In this document: in pieces, positions 51,525 to 60,662 of the stretch
How the letters are laid out: each line of letters opens with the position of its first letter
Numbering within the stretch: the first letter of the stretch is position 1
Origin: Lujinxingia vulgaris
GTDB taxonomy: Bacteria; Myxococcota_A; Bradymonadia; Bradymonadales; Bradymonadaceae
NCBI RefSeq assembly: GCF_007997005.1
Contig: NZ_VOSL01000019.1
Span: 34,593 to 98,592, forward strand
DNA length: 64,000 nt
Reading direction: 5' to 3'
Notes under the pieces: generated by a model
Database searches by the model: none
What the model saw: the letters and a program-made list of their open reading frames with translations, nothing else
What the model was told of the DNA's origin: nothing
Translations under genes and position numbers: made by a program

Positions 51525-53453
51525 TCAGACCTTGTTCAGCGCCTTATGCCGCCCGCTCTCGATGCGGATCACCTTGGACGAGGGCATGCTCGGCCGGTAG
51601 GTCGGAATCAGCGCTTCGAGCCCCGCGCGCACGCTCTGATCGTCGCCGGCCTGGCCCGCGCTCATCAGCGCGTCGAAGGTATCCTCCATCTCCACGAGCA
51701 GGTCGGCGGGCTCTTTGCCCATAAAGATCTTGGCGTGGGCCGTGGTGTCGACCTCTTCGCGATCGAGGGTGAGCTCCTCAAAGAGCTTCTCGCCAGGGCG
51801 CACCCCGCAGAAGTCGATGGGGATCTCCGCCTCGCTAAACCCGCTGAGCCGGATCATATCGCGGGCCAGATCCACAATCTTAACCGGCTCGCCCATATCC
51901 AGAATGAAAAGATCGCCCTGCTTGAAGGTCGCCGCCTGCAACACCAGCTGGGTGGCCTCGGGGATCGTCATGAAGTAGCGGGTCATCTCCGGGTGGGTCA
52001 CCGTGACCGGGCCGCCGCGGGCGATCTGCTGGCGGAAGATCGGGATCACGCTGCCGTTGGAGCCCAGCACGTTGCCAAAGCGCACGACGCTAAAGCGCGT
52101 GGTGGGGCGGGTGTGGTTGAGGTGACGCACCAGCAGCTCGGCCACCCGCTTGGTCGCCCCCATCACGCTGGTGGGGTTGACGGCCTTGTCGGTGGAGATG
52201 AGCACAAAACGCGCGACCTCAAACTCGGCGGCCAGGTTCGCCACGATCTCGGTGCCGCCGATGTTGTTCTGCACGGCCAGCGCCGGGTGGGCTTCCATCA
52301 GCGGCACGTGCTTATAAGCCGCGGCGTGCAACACCACGTCCGGGCGGTGCTGCTCGAAGACCTGGCGCATGCGCTCGGCGTCGGTGACGTTGCCGATGGC
52401 CGCGACGAGCTTGTCATCATGCTCCTGACTGAGCTCGCGATGAATGAAAAAGAGGGGGGTCTCGGCGCAGTCGAGCAAAATCAGGCGATCGGGGTTAAAG
52501 CGCGCCACCTGCCGGCAGATCTCCGAGCCGATCGATCCCCCGGCACCGGTGACCAGCACGCGTTTTCCCTCCAGCGAGCGGCCGATGGCGTAGGTGTCCA
52601 GCTCCACCGGCGCGCGCCCTAAGAGGTCGGTGATGGCCACGTCGCGCAGCGCGTTGACCGAGACCTTGCCTTCGACCACCGCCTCAAAGGCCGGCACGAT
52701 GCGGGTTTTGACGCCGGCGCGCTGCGCCTGCTCCACCACCCGGCGGATCTCGTCGCGGCTGGCCGAGGGCATGGCGATGATGAGCTCTTCGACGCCGTGT
52801 TTTTCGACGATCTTCGCCAGAAGATCGATCGGACCGAGCACCGGCACCCCGTGCATGCGCAGGCCGTGCTTGTAGGGATCATCGTCCACAAAGCCCACCG
52901 GCTGGTACACAATCTGGCGATTCTTAGCGATCTCCCGCACCAGCGTCTCGCCGGTGTCGCCCGCCCCGGCGATGAGCACGGGTACCGCCGGGCGGTCATC
53001 GCCCCAGGTGGCCAGCTTCTCGCGCAGCAGCCGCAGGCTGCCGCGGGCGCCGCCCAGCAGAATCAGCGAGAGCGCAAAATCAAGCAGGTAAATCGAGCGC
53101 GGAAAGTCTTGAGGCGTGAGCACCAGCACGTTGAGCGCCAGATACGCCAGCGAGGCCAGCGCAAGCGCGCGCGCCAGAGCGAGCACGTCGTAGAGACTTA
53201 CGTACTTCCACCACCCCTGGAACATGCGCAGCGCCCCGAAGACCACCGCCTTGGTGGCCAGAATGGGCAGAAGTCCCGTCCACATCGCCGCCTGATACTG
53301 AGGCGGGATCGCGTAATCGAAACGGATCAGGAAGGCGAGCAGGTAGGCCAGCGCAAAAAAGCCCAGATGCAGCGAGGCGATGATCCCTAAGCGCGCCCAG
53401 CGCGGAAGCCTCGGCAAGCGCCCCAGCCACGAGGAGAGCGATGATGATGTCAT
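51525..53453 (-). CDS. Nucleotide-sugar 4,6-dehydratase (CapD/WbpM/PglF type)
   Basis: The protein is 642 residues from ATG 53453; the frame upstream to 53546 is not supported. The N-terminus has four membrane helices. A CoA-binding-like Rossmann domain (VLIAGAGDTGETLVREI) comes next, then the catalytic domain with NAD motif VLVTGAGGSIGSEICRQV. The active-site stretch is VLISTDKAVNPTSVMGATKRVAELLVR, where Met stands in the place of the usual Tyr, as in the large WbpM-type enzymes. It would dehydrate UDP-N-acetylglucosamine to a 4-keto-6-deoxy sugar. Such a sugar is a fitting substrate for a 4-aminotransferase and a PglD-type acyltransferase, which links it to the E1-lipoyl system. Confidence 0.9.
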   Translation of the reverse strand: MTSSSLSSWLGRLPRLPRWARLGIIASLHLGFFALAYLLAFLIRFDYAIPPQYQAAMWTGLLPILATKAVVFGALRMFQGWWKYVSLYDVLALARALALASLAYLALNVLVLTPQDFPRSIYLLDFALSLILLGGARGSLRLLREKLATWGDDRPAVPVLIAGAGDTGETLVREIAKNRQIVYQPVGFVDDDPYKHGLRMHGVPVLGPIDLLAKIVEKHGVEELIIAMPSASRDEIRRVVEQAQRAGVKTRIVPAFEAVVEGKVSVNALRDVAITDLLGRAPVELDTYAIGRSLEGKRVLVTGAGGSIGSEICRQVARFNPDRLILLDCAETPLFFIHRELSQEHDDKLVAAIGNVTDAERMRQVFEQHRPDVVLHAAAYKHVPLMEAHPALAVQNNIGGTEIVANLAAEFEVARFVLISTDKAVNPTSVMGATKRVAELLVRHLNHTRPTTRFSVVRFGNVLGSNGSVIPIFRQQIARGGPVTVTHPEMTRYFMTIPEATQLVLQAATFKQGDLFILDMGEPVKIVDLARDMIRLSGFSEAEIPIDFCGVRPGEKLFEELTLDREEVDTTAHAKIFMGKEPADLLVEMEDTFDALMSAGQAGDDQSVRAGLEALIPTYRPSMPSSKVIRIESGRHKALNKV

Positions 53454-53635
53454 AACGACCACGTCTTTGATGAGGCTACGACAGGGCCTCAAAACCCCCG
53501 GGGACCCGGATGACGCCTTAAAAGCGTCGCGGTCCACCGCCGACACCGATGATCGGAGGCCAAGATCTACCGGACTCCACCCCGGAGTTCAACGTGGCCG
53601 GCGTAGCGCTTCGTAGCGCGGCGAAGACCTCTCGC

Positions 53636-54085
53636 TCAGTACGCTCCGGCAGGCATCGCGCGCCGACCTTGATACTGCGCGTTGCCGAAGGCCAGCATCG
53701 GGTAAAAAACGATCGGCAGAAGGATCAGGCCCAGCCCCCAGACCGTGTCTTTGCCAAACGCTTCGGCAAGCGCCAGCGAGAGGATGATCATGGCCACCAG
53801 GTTCGCGAAGGGCACAATGAGCAAAATCCCCCACCAGGGCTCCTTACCGCAGATCTTGGCCAGGACGATGCCGTTATACACCGGGACGATCGCCGCCCAG
53901 CCCGGCTCGCCGGCCTTGGTGAAGATCTTCCACATGCTCGCGATCATCACCAGCGTCAGACCCAGCGAGATCGCCAGCGAAATCAGCATGATGACCAGCG
54001 CCAACCCGCCGCCAAGGAGGTCTTCGATGGGGAGCTCCGGTTGGGCCTGGGCGAGTAGAGAGAGGGTGGTAAGCGCGTTAAGCAT
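53636..54085 (-). CDS. DUF5684-like membrane protein
   Basis: The protein is 149 residues, with a signal-like start (MLNALTTLSLLAQA) and three membrane helices. The C-terminal part has MWKIFTKAGEPGWAAIVPVYNGIVLAKICGKEPWWGILLIVPFANLVAMIILSLALAEAFGKD, which fits DUF5684 and is often found by signal peptidase genes. No catalytic residues are seen. The start is supported by AGGAG upstream. The gene stands alone between two divergent transcription units. Confidence 0.75.
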   Translation of the reverse strand: MLNALTTLSLLAQAQPELPIEDLLGGGLALVIMLISLAISLGLTLVMIASMWKIFTKAGEPGWAAIVPVYNGIVLAKICGKEPWWGILLIVPFANLVAMIILSLALAEAFGKDTVWGLGLILLPIVFYPMLAFGNAQYQGRRAMPAGAY

Positions 54086-54348
54086 GGACGACTCCTGCAT
54101 GCATAAGGGTGGGTGGGCGATAGGAGATGTGTGGCACGCCCCGGTTTCTGACAGAGAACGCGCACAGGCTAGAGCGCACCTGCGCACACTTCAAGTCCGC
54201 GGCATAACCCGGGGGGCATCGCGAACTCCCATCGCAGCGTTGATTCTTGGGCCGGAGTGCGTCAGCCTGCAGAGGTTCGCTTCTGGCAAAGACCGGGATG
54301 CTGAGCCCCCGCGCGAGAGGGACTCATGCACCCGAGCACACTCTGGAT

Positions 54349-55719
54349 ATGCGCATGTCGAAGTTCCCTGTGTTTCGAGGCGTTGTCGCTCTTCTGGCGC
54401 TCCTGCTGGCCAACGCTGGCTGCATTCAAAACAAACAATGCACCTCGGCGGCCGATTGTTTTGTTGGCGAGTTTTGCCAGGCCGGCGTGTGCATCGAGCG
54501 TGATGATTCGGACGATCCCGACGCCGACGCTCCAGATGCCGATGCGTCCGACACCGACGCTCCCGATACAGAGCATCCCGACACCGACGCTCCTGATGCC
54601 GAAGAGCCCGACGCCGAAGAGCCGGACGCCGAAGAGCCGGACGCCGAAGAGCCGGACGAGGACGTGATCTACGAGGGCTCCCTGATCCTGGAGAACGCCG
54701 CCGATGTGCAGGCCGCGCTCCCCTACACCGAGATCACCGGGGGGCTCACCTTCCAGGTCAACACCGACAATGTGAGCTCGATTGAACTTCCCGCCCTGCG
54801 TCGGGTTCGCGGCACGGTGATGATCAACAGCCTCTCCACCACCGAGTCGATCTCGATGCCGGCGCTCACGAGCATCGGACAGGGCTTTATGGGCTCGGGC
54901 AACGCCGCGTTGCGCTCCATTAATCTGCCGGTGCTCGAGAGCATCGGCGGGGGCATGACGATCTCCAACACCGAGGCCAGCTCCCTCTATTTTCCAGAAC
55001 TTCGGCAGGTGGGCGGCGCGGTGTTTTTCTCCAACAACACCACGATCACCTCGGTGAGTTTGCCCCTTCTGGAGACGGTGACGGGCGATTTTTCCCTGCT
55101 CAACCTCTCGATGCTTAACGACCTCACCCTGGGGTCGCTGCGCACGGTAGGAGGCACCTTGATGCTCGGCGCGTTGCAGGTCGACCGCGTCGTGCTAGGG
55201 AGCCTGGAGCAGATCGGCCAGAGCGTCTCGATCTATGGCAATGAGAATCTGGAGATCCTCTCCATGCCCCGGCTTCAGGAGCAGGGCGCCCAGGGGTCGG
55301 GAAGCTCCAACCTGACCTTCAGCATCTCCACCTCCCCGCTGCTCGACACCCTGGAGATCGATGCACTTCAACAGGCCCACGGGATCTTCAGCATTACCGG
55401 GGTCACCGCCGAGCTGGTCGTGGAGTCCGAGGCCTTGCAGGCCGTCGGCCAAAACCTGTCGTTGACTCAGAACCCGGGGATGACCGCCGTGGATCTGCCG
55501 GCGTTGGTCTCGGTCGGAAACAACCTGAGCATCGGGATCAACGACGCGCTCATCGGCCTGAACCTCGCTTCGCTGGCGAATGTGCAGGGCAATGTCTCGA
55601 TCGGCTCCAACCCGCAGCTTTCCCACTGTCAGGTGCTCGCGATTCAGGAGCAGCTGGAAAGCGGGGGCTGGGAGGGGGAGTTTGCCTCCAACGGCAACCT
55701 TGCCGAGAACTGCGACTGA
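54349..55719 (+). CDS. Lipoprotein with Asp-rich linker and receptor-L-like beta-helix
   Basis: The protein is 456 residues from ATG 54349 (the ATG at 54355 is possible). It begins with a signal peptide ending at a lipobox (ANAGC). A Cys-rich module (CTSAADCFVGEFCQAGVC) follows, then an Asp/Glu/Pro linker with DADAPDADASDTD and four AEEPD repeats. The rest is a regular series of strands such as VSSIELPALRRVRGTVMINSLSTTESISMPALTSIGQG, SLEQIGQSVSIYGNENLEILSMPRLQEQ and SVGNNLSIGINDALIGLNLASLANVQGNVSIGSNPQL, which resembles the receptor L-domain/leucine-rich fold. It ends with a Cys. It may be a surface-adhesion or binding protein. Confidence 0.78.
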   Translation: MRMSKFPVFRGVVALLALLLANAGCIQNKQCTSAADCFVGEFCQAGVCIERDDSDDPDADAPDADASDTDAPDTEHPDTDAPDAEEPDAEEPDAEEPDAEEPDEDVIYEGSLILENAADVQAALPYTEITGGLTFQVNTDNVSSIELPALRRVRGTVMINSLSTTESISMPALTSIGQGFMGSGNAALRSINLPVLESIGGGMTISNTEASSLYFPELRQVGGAVFFSNNTTITSVSLPLLETVTGDFSLLNLSMLNDLTLGSLRTVGGTLMLGALQVDRVVLGSLEQIGQSVSIYGNENLEILSMPRLQEQGAQGSGSSNLTFSISTSPLLDTLEIDALQQAHGIFSITGVTAELVVESEALQAVGQNLSLTQNPGMTAVDLPALVSVGNNLSIGINDALIGLNLASLANVQGNVSIGSNPQLSHCQVLAIQEQLESGGWEGEFASNGNLAENCD

Positions 55720-55940
55720 AGCTCGGCGCTGGCATCGTGTTGAAAACAGGGGGGATCACGCTTTTGGGGGGCATCGCTTTAATCGCGCGCTTTGTTGTGT
55801 CAAGCGCCGGAGCGCGCTAAGCTCATGCCTACCACGATTTTGTAACATTTTGATTCAACGCGGGTTTGAGACTGGCGAGCTTTTGAGGTGCGCGCAAGTG
55901 CCCCAGACGGCGTCGAAGAAACCCCACGGCGGAGAGAGCG

Positions 55941-58532
55941 ATGAGCAACAGATACCAGCAGTACCGAGGTTGGCTGGGCGCCGGGTGTGTGGCGGCGGTG
56001 ACGATGATCGGAGCGCCGGCGTTTGCGGCGACCTTAAGCGGCGCGACCTTCTCGGCCGAGGAGGGCACCGCCGTCTCCGGCATGGAGGTGCGCCTGTGGC
56101 AGCAAGGCCCCAAGGGCTACGCCATCGTCGAGACCACCACCAGCGGGGCCGGCGGCGCCTACCAGTTCACCGAGGTGGCCACGGGCACCTACAAGATTGA
56201 CTCGCGCATGGGCGATGGCGTCACCGGCCACTACGGCGACACCTGGTTCGATGAGGCCGAGCCGATGAGCGAGGGCCTCTTCTTCTCGGACGCCGATGTG
56301 CTGGAGGTCACCGAGGGCGACACCCTGCCCGATCTTAACGTCTACCTGCCGCAGACCGGCGGCTTCGATGGTCGCATCACCTCCCCGGCCGGCGTGGGCC
56401 TGCAGGGCATCGGCGTGCGCGCCGAGAGCCTGGTCGACCACCGCTACCACCACAATCACTTTACGAAGATGCAGGGCCCGGTCAGCGGCGCGTTTTCGAT
56501 GCGCGGTTTGATCTCCACCGGCGACGGCCACAGCTACCGCCTGCTCGTCTACGATCCCCTGGGGCGCTATGAGACCCAGGTCGTCGAGGGCCCCTTCTCG
56601 GTCACCGAAGGCTCGGCCGGCGCGCTGGGCAACTTTCCGCTGGTCGATATGGGCGCCGACGCCAACGAGCCCAACAACGAGGCGGCCGCCGGCGTGGCCA
56701 TCGACGCCCTGCCCTACAGCAGTGAGGGGGCGATCATCGCCCCGCGCGGCTCCGATGTGGACTTTTACTGCGTGGAGGTCGACCCCGGCGATCGCCTCAT
56801 CGCCCGCGCCCGCGCGCTCATCGAGGTCGACGGCCAGACCCGCGAGCACCCCTGGGTCGACCCCATCCTCTCGGTCTGGAACCCGGCCGGCCCCACGCTT
56901 CTGGGCTCCAACGACGACGATCCCAACGGCGGCACCCTCTCCAGCCTCCTGGACACCGGGGAGCTTGAGGGCGGCCGCCACTGCTTTGTGGTCAGCACCT
57001 TCGGCGACGCCGACTGGACCGGCGCCGGCCAGCAGTCCGCCGGCCGCTACGTCTTCGATGTGGAGATGGGCAACCGCCGCCCCTTCATCGAGGTCAGCTT
57101 TGAGGACGCCCCGCTCCCGGCCGAGATCACCGTCTCGGAGGGCGATCTCGTCGAGTTCTCCATGATCTACGGCGACATCGACGGCGACGTGCTCGACGTG
57201 AGCGTGGTGCACCTCGACGCCCACGGCGAAGAGGTCACCGGCACGCTCGCCCCCGGCGACCAGGGCGACGTCTACACCTGGGACGTCGCCCAGACCGCCG
57301 CGCCCGACGGGCCTTTTGAGCTCACCTTCATCGTCAGCGATGGCGAATACACCGCCGAGGCCACCGTCGTGGTCACCGTCGATCAGGTCAACGTCGCCCC
57401 GGGCCTCCCCGTGCTGCTCAGCCCCATCGCTGGCGAGCGCGTGAGCATCAACGCCGTGCCCTTGAGCTGGGAGAACGCCATCGACGTCGACGAGGATCTG
57501 CTCACCTACGACGTCATGGTGCGCGAGAACTCCACCGAAGCCACCGTCGGCCAGGATATGACCGTCGACGAAGGGGAGGGCGGCCAGACCGAGTGGCGCA
57601 CCGAAGCCCTCACCGAAAACGCGCTCGTCTACTGGCGCGTGCGCGCCTTCGACGGCGACGCCGCCACCGGCTACGGCATGTGGACCGACTGGGAGACCTT
57701 CCGCGTCGACACCACCAACGAGCCCCCGGCCGTCCCCGAGATTCGCAAGCCTGTCTCGGGTGAGCTCGTGCTCTCCCTGACCCCGCGCATCTCCACGACC
57801 AAACCGGCCGACCCCGAAGATGATCCGGTCGCCATCCTCATCGAGATCGCCGGGGAGAGCGGCTTTGAGGAGGTGCTCGTCGCCAGCGGCGAAGTCCCCG
57901 CCGAAGACACCGCCCAGGCCGTGGAGTGGACCCTCACCGAAGAGCTGACGGGCGGCCAGGAGTACTACGTGCGCGCCCGCGCCACCGACGACCGAGGCGC
58001 CCAGAGCGAGTGGTCCGACCCGCTGCGCTTCCGCGTGCGCGCCCCCGACTCGCTCACCGCCCCGGTGATCGACGGAGAGATGGGCGCGCGCTGCTCCGGC
58101 GACTTCATGATGAGCGAAGAGGGCCTGCTCGAATCGCTGACCGTCGACAACATCGACGCCAACGGCGACGCCCTGAGCTTTGAGCTGGAGATCAGCCGCG
58201 ACGACGAGGTCGTCTTCAGCAGGCAGACCCCGCAGAGCGAGGGCGCCCAGACCACCATCGCCATCGACGAGGGCACCTTCAGCGAGCCCGGCACCTACCT
58301 CTTGCGCGTGCGCGCCATCGGCGGCGACGAAGAGGGCCCCTGGAGCGAGTGCACCCCCCGCATCGTCGCCGACGAGGAGCAGCCCGAAGAGCCCGACGGC
58401 CCCCGGGTCACCATCACCGACCAGGAAGACGGCTGCGGCTGCACCTCCACCTCCGGCTCCGGTCAGGGCTCCGCCCTGGCGCTCCTGTTGGGCTGGCTGC
58501 TGATCACCCGTCGCCGTAAGCGCGACGCTTAA
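55941..58532 (+). CDS. Large surface protein with MYXO-CTERM-like tail
   Basis: The protein is 863 residues with a signal peptide (GCVAAVTMIGAPAFA). It has a carboxypeptidase-regulatory-like beta domain (SGMEVRLWQQGPKGYAIVETTTSGAGGAYQFTEVATGTYKID), then DPNGGTLSSLLDTGELEGGRHCFVVSTFGD, which resembles a pre-peptidase C-terminal domain, and several fibronectin-type or cadherin-like beta units (PFELTFIVSDGEYTAEATVVVTVDQVNVAP). The end CGCTSTSGSGQGSALALLLG with basic RRRKRDA looks like a C-terminal sorting signal of the MYXO-CTERM type (Cys near the hydrophobic stretch). A terminator follows at 58565. Confidence 0.82.
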   Translation: MSNRYQQYRGWLGAGCVAAVTMIGAPAFAATLSGATFSAEEGTAVSGMEVRLWQQGPKGYAIVETTTSGAGGAYQFTEVATGTYKIDSRMGDGVTGHYGDTWFDEAEPMSEGLFFSDADVLEVTEGDTLPDLNVYLPQTGGFDGRITSPAGVGLQGIGVRAESLVDHRYHHNHFTKMQGPVSGAFSMRGLISTGDGHSYRLLVYDPLGRYETQVVEGPFSVTEGSAGALGNFPLVDMGADANEPNNEAAAGVAIDALPYSSEGAIIAPRGSDVDFYCVEVDPGDRLIARARALIEVDGQTREHPWVDPILSVWNPAGPTLLGSNDDDPNGGTLSSLLDTGELEGGRHCFVVSTFGDADWTGAGQQSAGRYVFDVEMGNRRPFIEVSFEDAPLPAEITVSEGDLVEFSMIYGDIDGDVLDVSVVHLDAHGEEVTGTLAPGDQGDVYTWDVAQTAAPDGPFELTFIVSDGEYTAEATVVVTVDQVNVAPGLPVLLSPIAGERVSINAVPLSWENAIDVDEDLLTYDVMVRENSTEATVGQDMTVDEGEGGQTEWRTEALTENALVYWRVRAFDGDAATGYGMWTDWETFRVDTTNEPPAVPEIRKPVSGELVLSLTPRISTTKPADPEDDPVAILIEIAGESGFEEVLVASGEVPAEDTAQAVEWTLTEELTGGQEYYVRARATDDRGAQSEWSDPLRFRVRAPDSLTAPVIDGEMGARCSGDFMMSEEGLLESLTVDNIDANGDALSFELEISRDDEVVFSRQTPQSEGAQTTIAIDEGTFSEPGTYLLRVRAIGGDEEGPWSECTPRIVADEEQPEEPDGPRVTITDQEDGCGCTSTSGSGQGSALALLLGWLLITRRRKRDA

Positions 58533-58564
58533 GTCGCTCGCTAAGCTCCACCGACGACAACATC

Positions 58565-58603
58565 AAAAACCCCCGGCGCATCGTGAATGCGCCGGGGGTT
58601 TTT
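58565..58603 (+). terminator. Intrinsic terminator after the surface protein
   Basis: A 14-bp stem formed by AACCCCCGGCGCAT and ATGCGCCGGGGGTT-like arms with a short loop is followed by six Ts, with AAAA on the 5' side. It is bidirectional. Confidence 0.85.
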
Positions 58604-58783
58604 TGATCAGGCATAAGGCCGCCCACCGGCAACCCGGGAGGCCACGCGAGGTGCCGCAGCGGTGCTGAGCCCTTGCGCTCTAAAGATCCCACGCTCTATG
58701 CTCCACGGCCTTGATGGTTAACATCTCAGTCTGTGCCCTGCCTGTAAGGGTGGCGCAGACGCCGAGCCAACAGAAGAGATGTC

Positions 58784-59890
58784 ATGCGCGACGGACTCCA
58801 GAACATCCACATCACAGGTTTTGGCTCACTGGCCGACGTACAGCTGCAACCGGGGCGTCTCACGGTGCTTATCGGCGCGAACGGCTCGGGAAAATCAAAT
58901 ATATTACGTGCTCTTCGTATGATTCCGTTGATTCGGACTGGATCGCTCCAACGCTTCGTCGCAGAAGCTGGAGGCGCCTCGGCATTACTTCACTACGGTC
59001 CGAAACACACCCCGGTCATCACAATAAAACTGGAGTTTTCGCAAAACGAGCGATGCAACACCTATGAGGCCAGACTGGGCTTTGCCGCAGGCGACAAACT
59101 GATGTTTTTGGACGAGCAGGTCGGCTACCAGCCCACCCCCGACGCAGAAGTACATCTTACGTCGCTGGGGGCCGGGCATTGGGAGTCGGAACTTCGGGGG
59201 GCGAAAGACGCCGATACGACCGCGCGCACGGTCAATCACTGGCTCTCTCAGCTCACCTTTTTTCACGTTCATGATACCTCGATGACCTCAGCCCTGCGTA
59301 CCAACGCCCGCGCGGAAGATGATCGGTATCTTCGCTCCGACGGCAGCAACCTCGCCGCCTACCTCTTTCGACTTCAACAAAGTGAAGACGACGCAGACCG
59401 CAAAGCCTGGCGACGCATCAATCGCTTCGTCAGCCGTATTGTCCCGGCTGTAAAAGAGCTTGCGCCCACTCAGGTTAACGCGACGACGCTTCGGCTCGAC
59501 TGGATCGACGATCAGGATGAGCGCTTTGGTGCCCATCAGCTCTCCGATGGAACGCTGCGTGCCATTGCGCTCATCACCGCGCTGGCGCAGCCGACCGCAC
59601 ATCTTCCGAAGTTTATCAGCATCGATGAGCCCGAACTCGGATTGCATCCGGCCGCCATCCGTACGCTCGCCGAGCTCGCGCGCTCGGTGTCGCGTCACAC
59701 CCAGATACTTTTCGCAACGCAGTCCACGGCCTTTCTCGATCATTTCGACCCCGCCGAGGTGGTGGTCGTCGAGCGCCAAAACGGTGCCAGCACCTTGCAT
59801 CGTCTGGATGAGGCTCAACTGGCCTTATGGCTGGAGGACTACAGCCTCTCCGAGATCTTTGACAAAGGCGTCATCGGAGGGCGGCCTTAA
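58784..59890 (+). CDS. AAA ATPase of the OLD/RecF type (split OLD-like module)
   Basis: The protein is 368 residues. The N-terminus is NIHITGFGSLADVQLQPGRLTVLIGANGSGKSNILRALR (ABC/RecF-like Walker A). The signature and Walker B region is FGAHQLSDGTLRAIALITALAQPTAHLPKFISIDEPELGLHPAAIRTLAELARSV, then TQILFATQSTAFLDHF. This is the AAA_15/AAA_21 group. The region 58870-59160 is richer in A and T than its neighbours, which suggests transfer. It is followed with an overlap of one base by a DUF4276 gene. An ATPase plus Toprim pair of this kind resembles an OLD nuclease split into two genes, and so is a candidate defence system. Confidence 0.85.
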   Translation: MRDGLQNIHITGFGSLADVQLQPGRLTVLIGANGSGKSNILRALRMIPLIRTGSLQRFVAEAGGASALLHYGPKHTPVITIKLEFSQNERCNTYEARLGFAAGDKLMFLDEQVGYQPTPDAEVHLTSLGAGHWESELRGAKDADTTARTVNHWLSQLTFFHVHDTSMTSALRTNARAEDDRYLRSDGSNLAAYLFRLQQSEDDADRKAWRRINRFVSRIVPAVKELAPTQVNATTLRLDWIDDQDERFGAHQLSDGTLRAIALITALAQPTAHLPKFISIDEPELGLHPAAIRTLAELARSVSRHTQILFATQSTAFLDHFDPAEVVVVERQNGASTLHRLDEAQLALWLEDYSLSEIFDKGVIGGRP

Positions 59891-60573
59891 TGCGTCTGAT
59901 CATTGTCGTCGAAGGCCCAACCGAGGAAGACTTTGTGAAGGAGTCACTGGTCGGCCACCTCGCAAATTATGGTGTCTTTGCCTCCGCCACAGTTGTGGGT
60001 AAGGAGATGGCATATCGGAGAGGGCACCAGCGTCCGGGCGCGCGGGGAGGCGGACTGTTTCGGCATTGGAAACGCGATATCGACAGGATTCTTCGCCACG
60101 ATTCCAGTGACGATCTGCGTGTCACCACCCTCTGGGACCTCTATGGCCTGCCCGAAGACTTCCCGGGCCTGGACAAGCACGGCGCTGACCCTGATACCCG
60201 AAGACGCTGCGACGCGCTCGAACGCTCCCTGGCCAACATCATCAACGATCGACGCTTCATGCCCTACATTCAGCGCCATGAGTTCGAGGCCCTCGTACTC
60301 GCCTCTCTTCCCTCCCTCGCCGAGCTTCTTGACGCTGAAGATGACCTCGCCAGCCTTGCCGCGCTTGAGGCTGAGATTGAAGGCATAAACCCCGAGGATA
60401 TCAACGACGGGAAAGAGACGGCGCCCTCAAAGCGCCTCCTCACTCACATCCCCGGCTTTCGAAAGACGCTTCATGGCCCTATCGCCACCGGCGACACGGG
60501 GCTTGTAAGTCTGCGTCAACAATGCCCGCGCTTTGATGCATGGTTGAGCGCGCTGGAAGCGCTCGCGACCTGA
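59890..60573 (+). CDS. DUF4276 protein (Toprim-like), partner of the ATPase
   Basis: The protein is 227 residues and starts on the last base of the ATPase gene. It begins RLIIVVEGPTEEDFVKESL, a Toprim-like Glu motif. Next is VTTLWDLYGLPEDFPGLDKHG (the YGLP-x-DFPG hallmark of DUF4276), then RFMPYIQRHEFEALVLASL and a C-terminal KRLLTHIPGFRKTLHGP. DUF4276 proteins often accompany OLD-type AAA ATPases. A nuclease role is likely from the fold but is not shown here. The two genes are best viewed as one unit. Confidence 0.82.
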   Translation: MRLIIVVEGPTEEDFVKESLVGHLANYGVFASATVVGKEMAYRRGHQRPGARGGGLFRHWKRDIDRILRHDSSDDLRVTTLWDLYGLPEDFPGLDKHGADPDTRRRCDALERSLANIINDRRFMPYIQRHEFEALVLASLPSLAELLDAEDDLASLAALEAEIEGINPEDINDGKETAPSKRLLTHIPGFRKTLHGPIATGDTGLVSLRQQCPRFDAWLSALEALAT

Positions 60574-60662
60574 GCACTTTTAGGCCCCCTTTTGAGTAAA
60601 AGCGGTCGAGATCTCTCGATTGAGTCACCGGCAAGGGTTCCGTGTTTCGAGGAATGAATCTC

